Part shown: one piece after another, positions 51,381 through 59,977 of the stretch
How positions within the stretch are numbered: the first letter of the stretch is position 1
Layout of the letters: each line of letters begins with the position of its first letter
Source of the DNA: Planctomycetota bacterium
GTDB taxonomy: Bacteria; Planctomycetota; SZUA-567; H5-PLA8
Assembly: GCA_016200135.1 (NCBI GenBank)
Contig: JACQFI010000050.1
Coordinates: 1 to 64,000, forward strand
Length of the DNA stretch: 64,000 bases
Reading direction: 5' to 3'
Notes under the pieces: generated by a model
What the model was told of the DNA's origin: nothing
The model's input: the letters and a program-made list of their open reading frames with translations, nothing else
Database searches by the model: none
Translations under genes and position numbers: made by a program

Positions 51381-52604
51381 TCAGCGCTTGGCGGGCGGGC
51401 CGACGGTCTTGCCGTCCACGACTTCGACGGGCACGTTGATCCGCAGCCGCGACTGCGGCGCGCCGCCCATCATCTGCCGCAGCCGCCCGACGCCTACCTC
51501 GCCCATCTTGTGGAAGTCGGCCTTCGCGGCGGTGAAATGCTGCGGGTCGGCGTCGTTCTTGCCGCTGAAGGTGACCACCGAGAAGTCGCGCGGGACCTCG
51601 TGGCCCTTCTCCTTCAACTGCGCGGTCAGCATGCGCGCCATGCCGAGGTCGCTCGAAAAGACGGCCGTCGGCAAGGGCTTAAGCGCAAGCACAAGATCGG
51701 CCAGGGACGTCGCGTCCGCGGGCATTCTCGATATGTCGAGGACGTGCGAGCTGCGCAGGACCTGCCCTTCTTCCTTCAGCGCCAGCCGGCAGGCGTCCTC
51801 GCGCTCGGAGACGTCGGGGTCCACGAGCAGTTCCGCGCTGCCGGTGGTCACCGACCGGGAGGTCCGCAGGAAACAGACGTCCCGATGGCCCACATGGATA
51901 AGCGATTTGGTCAGCAGATACGCGCCGGTGAAGTTATCGACCACCACACAGTTTAGCGGGATGTCGCCGGGCCAGTGGTCCAGCAGCACGCACGGCAGCT
52001 TGGAGTTCGCGAAGGCCGCCAGGATCTTGCGATCCACGATGCCGAGCAGGATCACGCCGTCGAAGCCCGCGCTAAGAATCTGTTCCGGAGTCGGGAACGG
52101 CTTGCGGACGTGTCCGGAGATAATCGTCAGGACATCGCCATTCGCGAGCACGGACATCTCGACGGCCTGCAAGCTGTCGCGATAGCACGCCGCCGAGAAG
52201 AGCGGGCCGGTGCCGGCATAAAAGAGCAGCCCGAATAGCTGCCGGCCTTCGAGCGACTTCAAACCTTTGCCGGGTTTTCCCGCGGCTTCCGCTTCGGATT
52301 CGATGGCGGCCGGGACGGATTCGGGCGCAGCGCGGCTGGAGAGCGGCTTCACGAACGTCCCGCGGCCGCGCTCGAGACTGATGTAGCCTTCGTCGGAGAG
52401 CTGCCCCAACGCGCGGCGCACCGAGTTGTAGCTGATCTTGTAGGTCTTCGAGAGCGCGCGCACCGGCATGACGGGATCGCCGGCCTTGAGAACGCCGGTG
52501 GTGATCTGGCGGCGCAGGTCGTCGACGAGATGATCGGTTACGAACGATCCGCGCAGCGGGGTGACGACTTCGGTCGTGTCCCCTTCCGAATCACCCGAAC
52601 CCAT
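51381..52604 (-). CDS. GntR-LacI chimeric transcriptional regulator
   Basis: 407 residues. An N-terminal GntR-type winged helix lies at about residues 24-90 (VDDLRRQITTGVLKAGDPVM, SYNSVRRALGQLSDEGYISL, RGRGTFVKPL). After a roughly 40-residue linker, residues 130-407 form a LacI-type periplasmic-binding-like sensor domain (FDGVILLGIVDRKILAAFAN, VVDNFTGAYLLTKSLIHVGH). AraR of Bacillus is the prototype of this arrangement, binding palindromes and released by a sugar ligand. GGGAG precedes ATG 52604. Divergent from the MDR dehydrogenase with a 227-bp gap, so self- and neighbour-regulation is likely. Which palindrome in the window it binds is unknown. Confidence 0.85.
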   Translation of the reverse strand: MGSGDSEGDTTEVVTPLRGSFVTDHLVDDLRRQITTGVLKAGDPVMPVRALSKTYKISYNSVRRALGQLSDEGYISLERGRGTFVKPLSSRAAPESVPAAIESEAEAAGKPGKGLKSLEGRQLFGLLFYAGTGPLFSAACYRDSLQAVEMSVLANGDVLTIISGHVRKPFPTPEQILSAGFDGVILLGIVDRKILAAFANSKLPCVLLDHWPGDIPLNCVVVDNFTGAYLLTKSLIHVGHRDVCFLRTSRSVTTGSAELLVDPDVSEREDACRLALKEEGQVLRSSHVLDISRMPADATSLADLVLALKPLPTAVFSSDLGMARMLTAQLKEKGHEVPRDFSVVTFSGKNDADPQHFTAAKADFHKMGEVGVGRLRQMMGGAPQSRLRINVPVEVVDGKTVGPPAKR

Positions 52605-52683
52605 ATTTGCGCTCCCAAAACAGAAACCCCATCCGTACTTAATAACTCAATATGGATTCACCTCAACGTCAGATCGCGGTCTA

Positions 52684-52706
52684 TTTGGTACTAGAATTGA
52701 GCCAAA
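52684..52706. promoter_or_regulatory. Interrupted inverted repeat in the regulator/MDR gap
   Basis: TTTGG (52684-52688) and CCAAA (52702-52706) are complementary around 13 bp. It contains TACTAG, also the centre of the palindrome at 8146. Arms of 5 nt are weak evidence. The rest of the 227-bp gap has no assigned signal, apart from AAAGGAG just before the 52,832 start. Confidence 0.3.
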
Positions 52707-52831
52707 CCCTTTGCTGATTTTGACGTTACGCCACTTGGATTCCTCTAGCTCCGTGGTAGGAATTGCGCGTCAACGAAGCCGGCTCCCGTTCACCTTTTTC
52801 TAGAATACCCATTGGTTAAAGGAGCACGTTT

Positions 52832-53854
52832 ATGGCCACCCCCAACGAGACCTACAAGATCATCTTCACGGATAAGGAAAAAGCGGAGCTGATCCGCGAG
52901 CCGCTCCGGGCGCCCGGCGAGAGCGAAGTCCTCGTCCGCGCCACCTGCAGCCTGATCTCCACCGGCACCGAGACGATCTGTTACGGGCGGCGCTTCGCGC
53001 CCGGCACGCACTGGGACCAGTGGGTGAAGTATCCGTTCAATCCCGGGTATAGCCTGGTCGGTGTGGTAGAGGCCGTCGGACCCGGCAAGCAGGTCTACAT
53101 GGTGGGCGACCGTGTCTCGAGCACGCACACGCATGGGCAATACGTGGGCGGTTCCGCGGATCGGTTCTTCCCCGTGCCTGACGGCGTCACCGACCGTGAC
53201 GCGGCGTGGATGACGCTCTCGTACATCGTCCAGAACGGCGTGCGCCGCGCTGCGCATGCGCTCGGCGAGGACATCGTGATCGTGGGCTTGGGGCCGCTGG
53301 GCCAACTCGCGCTGCAGTTCGTGCGACTGCTGGGCGCGCGCGTGATCGTGGCCGTCGATCCGGACGCCTCGCGCCTCGAGATGGCCAAGGCGCACGGCGC
53401 CACGCACACGCTCGCGATCGGCGTGGATGCCGCCGTCGAACCGGTGAAGGAGATCACGAAGGGCCGTATGGCCGATGCGGTGTACGACATGACCGGCAAC
53501 GACAAGGTCTTTGCCGGCGCGCAGTCGCTCCTGCGGCGCCTGGGCAAACTGGTCCTGATCGGCGATACGGGCTCGCCCGCGGGGCAGTACCTGACGCCCG
53601 CCGTGATCCGCAATAGCCTCCAGATCATCGCCAGCCATGCCACCAACACGCCGCCCGCCGAGACCGACTGGAGCCATTGGACCCGCGCGAACATGGTCCA
53701 GCTTTTCTATACGTACGTCGCCGACGGCCGCATGCGCGTCGCGGATCTGAACACGCACCTCTTCTCACCGAAAGAATGCCAGAACGCGTACCAGAAACTG
53801 CTCCACGACCGCGCCGGGACCATGGGCTCGCACTTCGACTGGACGAAGGTTTAG
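52832..53854 (+). CDS. Medium-chain dehydrogenase/reductase-like protein, no catalytic zinc ligands
   Basis: 340 residues, RBS AAAGGAG. MDR layout: N-terminal GroES-like domain (CSLISTGTETICYGRRFAPG, FNPGYSLVGVVEAVGPGKQV) and Rossmann domain beginning VIVGLGPLGQLALQFVRLLG with the GxGxxG motif, followed by VAVDPDASRLEMAKAHGATH. The catalytic zinc ligands of alcohol dehydrogenases are not visible, so it may be a zinc-independent member. Such genes accompany sugar and polyol catabolism. It is divergent from the GntR-LacI regulator, its likely controller. Confidence 0.75.
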   Translation: MATPNETYKIIFTDKEKAELIREPLRAPGESEVLVRATCSLISTGTETICYGRRFAPGTHWDQWVKYPFNPGYSLVGVVEAVGPGKQVYMVGDRVSSTHTHGQYVGGSADRFFPVPDGVTDRDAAWMTLSYIVQNGVRRAAHALGEDIVIVGLGPLGQLALQFVRLLGARVIVAVDPDASRLEMAKAHGATHTLAIGVDAAVEPVKEITKGRMADAVYDMTGNDKVFAGAQSLLRRLGKLVLIGDTGSPAGQYLTPAVIRNSLQIIASHATNTPPAETDWSHWTRANMVQLFYTYVADGRMRVADLNTHLFSPKECQNAYQKLLHDRAGTMGSHFDWTKV

Positions 53855-53872
53855 GCGCGCTTTGTACAAGCC

Positions 53873-53884
53873 CTAACCGGTTAG
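53873..53884. promoter_or_regulatory. Perfect 12-bp palindrome upstream of the 53,938 gene
   Basis: CTAACCGGTTAG is self-complementary. It abuts a possible promoter (GTGACA 53884-53889, 18-bp spacer, TTTAAT 53908-53913). A related half-site CCGGTTAGG lies near 54,676 ahead of the Gfo/Idh gene, so the two genes might share a regulator. Confidence 0.4.
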
Positions 53885-53937
53885 TGACAATAGGCCCTCC
53901 GCCGTGGTTTAATGCCGTAGGTGCGGAGAGCGTATCT

Positions 53938-54639
53938 GTGGCCGATATCCTGCGTATAGCGCTTCTCGCGGTCTGCATCGCGGCCCTGGCCGGCTGCGAC
54001 TACAAGAACGATCCCCGCGACAACGACCAACCCCCCGAGCCGCCGCCGCTTCAGGCAACCACGAAAGGCGGTCCCGCTACCGAGGCCGGCGCTGAACTCG
54101 CCGCGCAAGCGCAGAAGCTGCCGCCTTCCGGGAAGGACGACCTGGACGGCATCGAGACCGGGACGTGGCGGGTCCAGCCCGAAGGCAACGCCGGATCGGC
54201 CGCGTTGGTGAAACTCACCGACGAGAAAGCCAAAGGCGGCCAGCGCTTGGCCCTCGAATGCAAGGGCGGCGACCAGGGGTTCACCTCCTTTTACTGCGAA
54301 GGCGCCTGGAGCCTAAAGACGCGCGGCAAGGCAAACACGACGGTCGTGCTCTACAACGACACCGGCGGCGCGCTCCGCTGCAGCGTCGGGTACTCGTTCA
54401 CCAAGGAGTGGGTCTGGTACGAGAGCACGCCGCACGAACTGAAGGCGGGCTGGAATACGGTGAAGATCGACCAGGCGGCCAGCGACTTCAAGACCAGTTC
54501 TTCGGACTGGCGCTACAACGCGGCCTTCTGGAAGCCCGAGGACTGCCGCGCGGTGACGCTGATCTTCCACACGGGCCGCCGCACGGGGCGGATCTTTGTC
54601 GATTACGTGGGGCTGGCGGAAGAGCGTAAGTCCAAGTAG
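53938..54639 (+). CDS. Lipoprotein with a beta-sandwich-like domain
   Basis: 233 residues from GTG 53938, with GGAG nine bases upstream; the reading frame extends further 5' but overlaps the previous gene. The lipoprotein signal ends in LAGC (ALAGCDYKNDP). After a Pro/Thr/Lys-rich linker, residues 80-233 contain segments like QGFTSFYCEGAWSLKTRGKA, VLYNDTGGALRCSVGYSF and WRYNAAFWKPEDCRAVTLIF, suggesting a carbohydrate-binding-module-like fold. Two internal Cys could form a disulfide. No specific family is recognised. Confidence 0.6.
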   Translation: MADILRIALLAVCIAALAGCDYKNDPRDNDQPPEPPPLQATTKGGPATEAGAELAAQAQKLPPSGKDDLDGIETGTWRVQPEGNAGSAALVKLTDEKAKGGQRLALECKGGDQGFTSFYCEGAWSLKTRGKANTTVVLYNDTGGALRCSVGYSFTKEWVWYESTPHELKAGWNTVKIDQAASDFKTSSSDWRYNAAFWKPEDCRAVTLIFHTGRRTGRIFVDYVGLAEERKSK

Positions 54640-54734
54640 CCCAAGCCGCCGTTGACTTGACACCCTCCCCCATCCGGTTAGGCCGTTGCTCTGGCGCACT
54701 TCTTTTCATTTCTCGATAAAAGGGTTGAGCCGCC

Positions 54735-55829
54735 ATGGGCGCACTACGGGTTGCATTCATCGGGACGGGCAAGAAGCCGGAGAAGGCGGGCGCTCTGGGT
54801 TACGGCATGGCACACATGCATGCCGTCGCGTACCAGGCGTTGAAGGGCGAAGTCCAGATCGTGGCCCTGGCCGACATTGTAAAGGAGAACGCCGAGAGCT
54901 TCGCCGAGATGTTCGGCGTGCCACGCAGCGGCGTCTACACCGACTACCGGGAGATGCTTGCAAAGGAGGCGAAGCTCGACATCGTGAGCATCGCCACCTG
55001 GCCGCACCTGCACGCGCCGATGGCGATCGCCTGCGCGGAGGCCCACGCCGGCGCGGTGTACTGCGAGAAGCCGATGGCTACGAGCTACGGCGACGCGAAG
55101 CGCATGCACCAAATCAGCGTGCTGAACGGCACCAAGCTGCACTTCAACCACCAGCGCCGCTTCGGCAAGCCTTTCCGGCTCGCGCGGAAGATGATCGACG
55201 AGGGCGCGATCGGGAAGCTCGAACGCGTCGAGTTCACCTGCGGCGATATCTACGATTACGGCACGCACTCTATCGATCTCTGCAATTACCTGAATGGCGA
55301 ACTGGGCGCGAAGTGGGTGATCGCGCAGATCGACTACCGCGAGGAGAAGCTGGTCTTCGGCGCGCACTGCGAGAACCAGGCGCTGGTGCAGTGGGAGTAC
55401 ACCAACGGCGTGATGGGCTTCACCGCCACCGGCCCGGGCGCCAAGCAGATCGGCGCGCATAACAAGGCCGTCGGCAGCGAGGGCGTGATCGAGATCGGCC
55501 CGCACGATCCGGCCGCGAAGGACAAGTCCGTCCTGCGCTGGCGGACGTGGGGCAAGAAGGATTGGGAGTATATCGACACGCAGGGCGAGAGCTGCCACGG
55601 GCCGGGCTACATCGAACGTGCCATCGCGGACTTCGTCGCCTGCTACAAGCGCGGCCAGTCGTCGGAACTCAGCAGCGCCCACGCGCTGCGCGCGACCGAG
55701 ATCATCTTCGCCGCGTACCACAGCAGCCGCACGCACAGCCGCGTGGACCTGCCGCTCGCGATCGAAGGCCACCCGCTGCTGGGCATGATCGAGGAAGGGC
55801 GGCTGAAGCCGTTTAAGAAGCCGCAGTAG
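54735..55829 (+). CDS. Gfo/Idh/MocA-family oxidoreductase
   Basis: 364 residues. The N-terminal Rossmann domain (LRVAFIGTGKKPEKAGALGY, VALADIVKENAESFAEMFGV) leads to the family motif YCEKPMATS with the active-site Lys, then the HFNHQRRFGKPFRLARKMI segment. The C-terminal substrate domain includes YDYGTHSIDLCNYLNG. Such enzymes oxidise or reduce sugars, inositols and related compounds with NAD(P). It may belong with the upstream lipoprotein and MDR gene in a sugar-utilisation locus. A strong inverted repeat follows its stop. Confidence 0.88.
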   Translation: MGALRVAFIGTGKKPEKAGALGYGMAHMHAVAYQALKGEVQIVALADIVKENAESFAEMFGVPRSGVYTDYREMLAKEAKLDIVSIATWPHLHAPMAIACAEAHAGAVYCEKPMATSYGDAKRMHQISVLNGTKLHFNHQRRFGKPFRLARKMIDEGAIGKLERVEFTCGDIYDYGTHSIDLCNYLNGELGAKWVIAQIDYREEKLVFGAHCENQALVQWEYTNGVMGFTATGPGAKQIGAHNKAVGSEGVIEIGPHDPAAKDKSVLRWRTWGKKDWEYIDTQGESCHGPGYIERAIADFVACYKRGQSSELSSAHALRATEIIFAAYHSSRTHSRVDLPLAIEGHPLLGMIEEGRLKPFKKPQ

Positions 55830-55839
55830 CTACCCATAA

Positions 55840-55900
55840 ACCACAGAGAGCACGGAGAACGGATACTTTAGAATCATCCGTTCTTTGTGCACTCTGTGGT
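55840..55900. terminator. Near-perfect 25-bp inverted repeat between convergent genes
   Basis: Arms 55840-55864 and 55876-55900 match at 22 of 25 positions (ACCACAGAGAGCACGGAG and onward) around an 11-nt loop. It lies exactly between the convergent Gfo/Idh and PTPS-fusion genes, where it would work as a bidirectional terminator-like hairpin. It also has partial 7-mer periodicity (CCACAGA, GAGCACG, GAGAACG). Confidence 0.7.
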
Positions 55901-55903
55901 TAA

Positions 55904-56740
55904 TTAGGCTCCGAAGTAATCAAACCAGCTCCGCGCCGTCTCGATCAACCGCACGCGATGCAAGGCGACCTTGCCGCTTTCGCGACAGGCCGGGACCTTC
56001 TTCTCGATCAATTCCCAGATCGCGCGGGCGATGTTCTCCGCCGTCGGCACGCGGTCTTTGAAGTACGGCGTGTCGAGATTTAAGTGCTTGTGGTCGAAGC
56101 GTTCGTCGATCTCGTGTTTCATGAGTTCGTCGAGTTTGCCCAAATCCACAATCACGCCGGTGCGTGCGTCGGGTTCGCCTTTTACGGTGATCTCCGCGAC
56201 GTAATTGTGGCCGTGCCCGTTGGGATTGTTGCATTTGCCGTACACGCGATGGTTCTCGTCAGGCGAGAGCGCCTCCGAGTGCAACCGGTGCGCCGCGGCG
56301 AACTCCACCGAACGCGTGAGATAGACCATGTTGGGCTCCTTCCCTTCCAGTTCCACGTACAGCCCTGGGTGTTCCTGCAGTTTGAGCGCCTGCGCCTGCG
56401 CGCGCCCGATCTGCTTGGGCAGGCGGGACCACAGCACCTGCGCGAGGCGCTCGGTCGTGGGCACGGCGTCGCGGAATTCAGGCAGCGTTTGGTTGAGCAT
56501 CTTGTGGTCGAGTGGCGCGATCAGATCGTCAAGCAACGCGTCGAGGGTCTTGATATTCACGACCATGCCGTCAGTGGGATCGACGGCGCCTGCGATGGTC
56601 ACTTCGAGCACATAGTCGTGCCCGTGGCCGGACGGTTCCGCGGCGACGCCGAAGGTCTTCTCAAGCTCCGCCCGTGAGAGCCCCGCTCCTTTATAGACAT
56701 GGCCCGCGTTGAACGTCACGAGCCGCGTAAGCGCCAGCAT
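55904..56740 (-). CDS. Tandem PTPS/QueD-fold fusion protein
   Basis: 278 residues, twice the usual length, from ATG 56740 with AGGAGG. Two PTPS domains are fused head to tail: residues 1-135 and 138-278. The C-terminal domain has the zinc His151, His176 and His178, the catalytic Cys170 in GKCNNPNGHGH, Asp216-His217 and Glu267. The N-terminal domain keeps zinc ligands His14, His39 and His41, Asp78-His79 and Glu123, but Ala33 stands where the Cys should be. The GKCNNPNGHGH form is closer to eukaryotic-type PTPS than to QueD. PTPS-fold enzymes act on dihydroneopterin triphosphate. No other pterin gene is near. Confidence 0.85.
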   Translation of the reverse strand: MLALTRLVTFNAGHVYKGAGLSRAELEKTFGVAAEPSGHGHDYVLEVTIAGAVDPTDGMVVNIKTLDALLDDLIAPLDHKMLNQTLPEFRDAVPTTERLAQVLWSRLPKQIGRAQAQALKLQEHPGLYVELEGKEPNMVYLTRSVEFAAAHRLHSEALSPDENHRVYGKCNNPNGHGHNYVAEITVKGEPDARTGVIVDLGKLDELMKHEIDERFDHKHLNLDTPYFKDRVPTAENIARAIWELIEKKVPACRESGKVALHRVRLIETARSWFDYFGA

Positions 56741-56927
56741 CGCCGCCTCCTTGCACTAAAGGTACCAGATGCCGGCGCACCCGCCAAATGCCGCGTTCTT
56801 ACCTCCTGCCGCGACGCGCTGAAATCCCATAGAGCATTCCCGGTTTCCCCGATTTATAGTCATCAATCCGCCAGCGGGAACGTCTTATGGATATCCTTGC
56901 CAAAGGCAAAACGACCTGGAGAAGCTC

Positions 56928-57950
56928 ATGACCCAACGTTCAAGGTCCTTAACGCTTCTGCCTTCCATATTACTTGCGCTATGCCTGTTTCAGCCGCAGA
57001 TGCCGGCTTGGGCTGGGCAACCCGCCGATCCCGTGGCGAACGCGGACGCGAAGCCACGCGTCGAAGCCATCGCCGCGGTTCAGGAGATCGCTAAGAAAGA
57101 CGAACGCGAGCTGACCTATCTGAACGTGGTGCTGGCCGCGTGCCGCATCTACGAGCCCAACCTCGACCCGATCAAGATCGGCAAGAAGGTGGACGAGATC
57201 GCGCAGCGCGCCAAGGAAGATGCCGCAAAGGCCACGACGGGAAGCGCGAAGATCGCGGCCGTCAACAAGGTCATCTACGAAGAGTTCGGTTTCGGGCCCG
57301 ATAAGTCGGCCGCCAAGTCCCAGATATCCGGCGAGGGCGCGCTCGACGCATCGCTCTTGAATCGCGTCCTCGAGCGCAAGGTGGGCATCTGCCTGGGCCT
57401 CTCCACGATTTATCTCGTGGTCGCCGAACGCGCCGGCCTGCCGGTGTACGCGGTGCACGCACCGGGGCACATCTTCTGCCGCTACGACGACGGGAAAGAG
57501 AAGTTCAACATTGAGTGCACCGCCGGCGGCAAGACGCTTACCGACGCGATGGTCTGCCGCGTCACCGGCGCCACGCCCGCGGCGCGCAGCAATCCAAACT
57601 CGCCCTATTTCCGTGCGGTCGGCAAGAAGGGCGTGCTCTCCGATCAGCTCAACAACCTCGCCTACGACCTGGCCTCGCGCAAGGAAGGCCCCGCACCCTT
57701 TACCATGCAGCAGCTCGCCGACCTGATCGACCTGGCCGTGAAGCTGGAACCCAACTGCCACGATGTCCTCGACTCGGCGGCGCTCATTCATTTCAAGAAC
57801 GGCGAAGCGGTCCGCGCGCTGGCGATCTGCGATCAGGCGGTCGCCCTAAGCAAAGAGTTCGGCACGAAGCAGGAAGTGAGCGACGAGTACGAGAAGCGCC
57901 ACAAGGAATACGAAGAGGCCGCGAAGGTCAAGCAGCCCGCCGCCAAGTAA
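56928..57950 (+). CDS. Secreted transglutaminase-like (SirB1-type) protein
   Basis: 340 residues with a signal peptide (LLPSILLALCLFQPQMPAWA-G). Residues 60-230 match the Transglut_core2 fold: LERKVGICLGLSTIYLVVAE with the Cys nucleophile, then LPVYAVHAPGHIFCRYDDGK with the His. The C-terminal 90 residues are helical and TPR-like (LEPNCHDVLDSAALIHFKNG, AVRALAICDQAVAL). The family includes SirB1 and planctomycete-type transglutaminase-like proteins of unknown substrate. Promoter signals upstream were not identified; GGAG precedes the ATG. Confidence 0.72.
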   Translation: MTQRSRSLTLLPSILLALCLFQPQMPAWAGQPADPVANADAKPRVEAIAAVQEIAKKDERELTYLNVVLAACRIYEPNLDPIKIGKKVDEIAQRAKEDAAKATTGSAKIAAVNKVIYEEFGFGPDKSAAKSQISGEGALDASLLNRVLERKVGICLGLSTIYLVVAERAGLPVYAVHAPGHIFCRYDDGKEKFNIECTAGGKTLTDAMVCRVTGATPAARSNPNSPYFRAVGKKGVLSDQLNNLAYDLASRKEGPAPFTMQQLADLIDLAVKLEPNCHDVLDSAALIHFKNGEAVRALAICDQAVALSKEFGTKQEVSDEYEKRHKEYEEAAKVKQPAAK

Positions 57951-57954
57951 GAAA

Positions 57955-58836
57955 TCAATAAGGCTTTCCAAGCGCTGCCGGCGCGCCCGTCCGCCGCCGC
58001 AGCGCGAAGACCAGCGCAAGCAGCGTCAGCACGTACGGCAGCATCTCCAGCACTTCCGGCTGCACGTTCCAGCCCGCGGCCTGGAAACGATCCCGCGCCG
58101 CGAAGGCGGCTCCAAAGAAAAGACACGCCGCCGCCGTGCCCCAGGCGCTGTAACGACCGAGCACCACCGCCGCGAGCGCCACGAAGCCGCGCCCGTTGGT
58201 GCAGTTCGAGGAGAACGAAGCCGTCTGCGAGAGCGAGAGGAACGCGCCGCCGAGTCCCGCGAACGCGCCCGCCGCCAGCGCGGCCTTGAAGCGGCATGCG
58301 CTCACGTTTACGCCGCTGGCCTCGGCCGCGGCGGGGTTCTCGCCCACTGCGCGCAGTTCCAAGCCGCGTTCGCTGCGTTCGAGATAATACCAGACCAGCG
58401 GAACCGAGAGCAGCGCCGCCCACGTCAACAGGGTCTGTTCGAACAGGACCGGCGCGAACGTCGGCGCGAGCAGGCTCGCCCCGCCCGAACGGAGAAAATG
58501 GTTCTCGAGCGCGCGATAGGCCGTGCCGGTGATGCCCAGCGCAGCGAGATTGAGCGCCATGCCCGCAACGATCTGGTCTGCCTTGACGCGCAGGACCATC
58601 ACCGCAAGCAGCGCGGCGAGCGCGGCCCCGGCCAGCAGCGCGGCCGCGGCGCCGAGCAGCGGCGAGCCCGTGCCCCAGCCGGCGACGAAGCCGAAGAACG
58701 CGCCGAAGAGCATGGCTCCTTCGATCCCAAGGTTCAGCACGCCGGCGCGCTCGAGGATCAGTTCGCCCATGGCTGCCAGCAGCAGGGGCGTGCCGATGCG
58801 GAATGCGGCCGAAGTGAACTCCTGGGCGAGATCCAT
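57955..58836 (-). CDS. BMP/nucleoside-type ABC transporter permease, second subunit
   Basis: 293 residues from ATG 58836, two bases after the upstream gene's stop. Many hydrophobic helices; the ILERAGVLNLGIEGAMLFGA segment and the VLRVKADQIVAGMALNLAAL block are typical of the second permease of BMP-family (purine nucleoside or related) ABC importers such as YufQ/NupQ. It ends the operon, only 4 bp past the convergent transglutaminase-like stop. No solute-binding protein gene is in the window. Confidence 0.85.
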   Translation of the reverse strand: MDLAQEFTSAAFRIGTPLLLAAMGELILERAGVLNLGIEGAMLFGAFFGFVAGWGTGSPLLGAAAALLAGAALAALLAVMVLRVKADQIVAGMALNLAALGITGTAYRALENHFLRSGGASLLAPTFAPVLFEQTLLTWAALLSVPLVWYYLERSERGLELRAVGENPAAAEASGVNVSACRFKAALAAGAFAGLGGAFLSLSQTASFSSNCTNGRGFVALAAVVLGRYSAWGTAAACLFFGAAFAARDRFQAAGWNVQPEVLEMLPYVLTLLALVFALRRRTGAPAALGKPY

Positions 58837-58838
58837 CT

Positions 58839-59915
58839 TCAGGCCTCCCCGCCCGCTTCCGCCGCCGTGCCCGCGGCTGCGCGCGAGCCCGGCAGCCGGA
58901 GTCCGCGCGAGAGCAGCGCCAGAATCACGAGGCCTTCGATCAAGTAGACGACTTCGCTCGGAATGCCCGCGCTGCGTTCCATGGCTTTCGATCCCGTCTC
59001 GAGCAGCGCGAAGATCAGGGCGCTCGGCAGCACCAAGAGGGGATGCAGATTGGCCGCCAGCGCGACAGCGATCGCCATGTAGCCGTAATCGGGGTAGAGC
59101 GATTTGGTCAGGCGGCCCGCGGCCATCAGCGCCAGCGCTCCGCCCAGTCCCGCCAGCGCGCCGGAGAGCGCGAAGACGCGCATGCGCACGCGTTCGACAG
59201 GAATCCCGCACGCTTGCGCCGCGACGGGGTTCAGTCCCGCGGCGCGCAAAGAGAGCCCCGCGCGCGTGTGGTACACGATCGCCCAGAGGACCAGCGCGGC
59301 GGGAAGCGTGAGAAAGACGCCCGCGTGAAAGCCCGTGCCGCCCCAGCCCGGCAACGCCGCGCATGCGGGCAGGGACGATCCTTTGCTCTCAATGGTGCCC
59401 GGGTCCCGCAGCAGGTACGGATAACTCACCGTGAAGTGAAGCAGAATAAGCGCGATCAAGTTGAGCATGAGCGTCGCGATCACTTCGGAGACGCCGCGCC
59501 AGCGCTTCATCGCGCCTGCGACCGCGGACCAGCCCGCGCCCGCCGCCGCGCCTACAGCCAGAAGTACACTCACACCAAGCGGCCACGGCAACGCTTCTGG
59601 CAGCAACTTCGTGCCCACCGCCGCGGCCGCGATGGCGCCAACGACGAACTGGCCCTCCGCGCCGATGTTGAAGATCCCCGCCCTGAAGGAGAGCGCGATC
59701 GCGAGGCCCGAGAAGCAGAGCACGGCCATGCTCGCCAACGTCTGGCCCCAGGCAATGGACGATCCCGCCGCGCCGCTCGCCAGCGCCGCGAAGGCCGCGC
59801 GCGGCTCCACGCCGCAGGCCATCACGATCAGCGCCAACAGGACAGCCACGCCGAGTATGAGGATCGGCCAGAGAAATGCGCCCGCGCTATCTGTCCGCCG
59901 CTCCGGTGAACTCAC
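58839..59915 (-). CDS. BMP/nucleoside-type ABC transporter permease, first subunit
   Basis: 358 residues from GTG 59915 with GGAG eight bases upstream; the longer frame to 59,963 would translate a heptamer array. Hydrophobic, with helices around FLWPILILGVAVLLALIVMA and SFRAGIFNIGAEGQFVVGAI, the latter being the signature of YufP/NupP-type permeases. It pairs with the downstream permease to form the transmembrane channel. Confidence 0.85.
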   Translation of the reverse strand: MSSPERRTDSAGAFLWPILILGVAVLLALIVMACGVEPRAAFAALASGAAGSSIAWGQTLASMAVLCFSGLAIALSFRAGIFNIGAEGQFVVGAIAAAAVGTKLLPEALPWPLGVSVLLAVGAAAGAGWSAVAGAMKRWRGVSEVIATLMLNLIALILLHFTVSYPYLLRDPGTIESKGSSLPACAALPGWGGTGFHAGVFLTLPAALVLWAIVYHTRAGLSLRAAGLNPVAAQACGIPVERVRMRVFALSGALAGLGGALALMAAGRLTKSLYPDYGYMAIAVALAANLHPLLVLPSALIFALLETGSKAMERSAGIPSEVVYLIEGLVILALLSRGLRLPGSRAAAGTAAEAGGEA

Positions 59916-59942
59916 GACAATCGCTCCGCGCCGATTACTTTT

Positions 59943-59977
59943 CGCTCCACGCTCTACGTACAACGCGCTACGAATCT
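59943..59977. repeat. Heptamer array between the ABC ATPase and permease genes
   Basis: Five units: CGCTCCA, CGCTCTA, CGTACAA, CGCGCTA, CGAATCT. It shares TTTTCGCTCCACGCT with the array at 94-142. It reaches two bases into the ATPase stop codon region. Confidence 0.8.

Noticed and set aside
52684..52706. Confident operator for the GntR-LacI regulator
   Set aside because: The arms are only 5 bp; kept as a low-confidence site instead.
59916..59963. N-terminal extension of the first permease
   Set aside because: It translates the heptamer array; GTG 59915 with GGAG is the better start.
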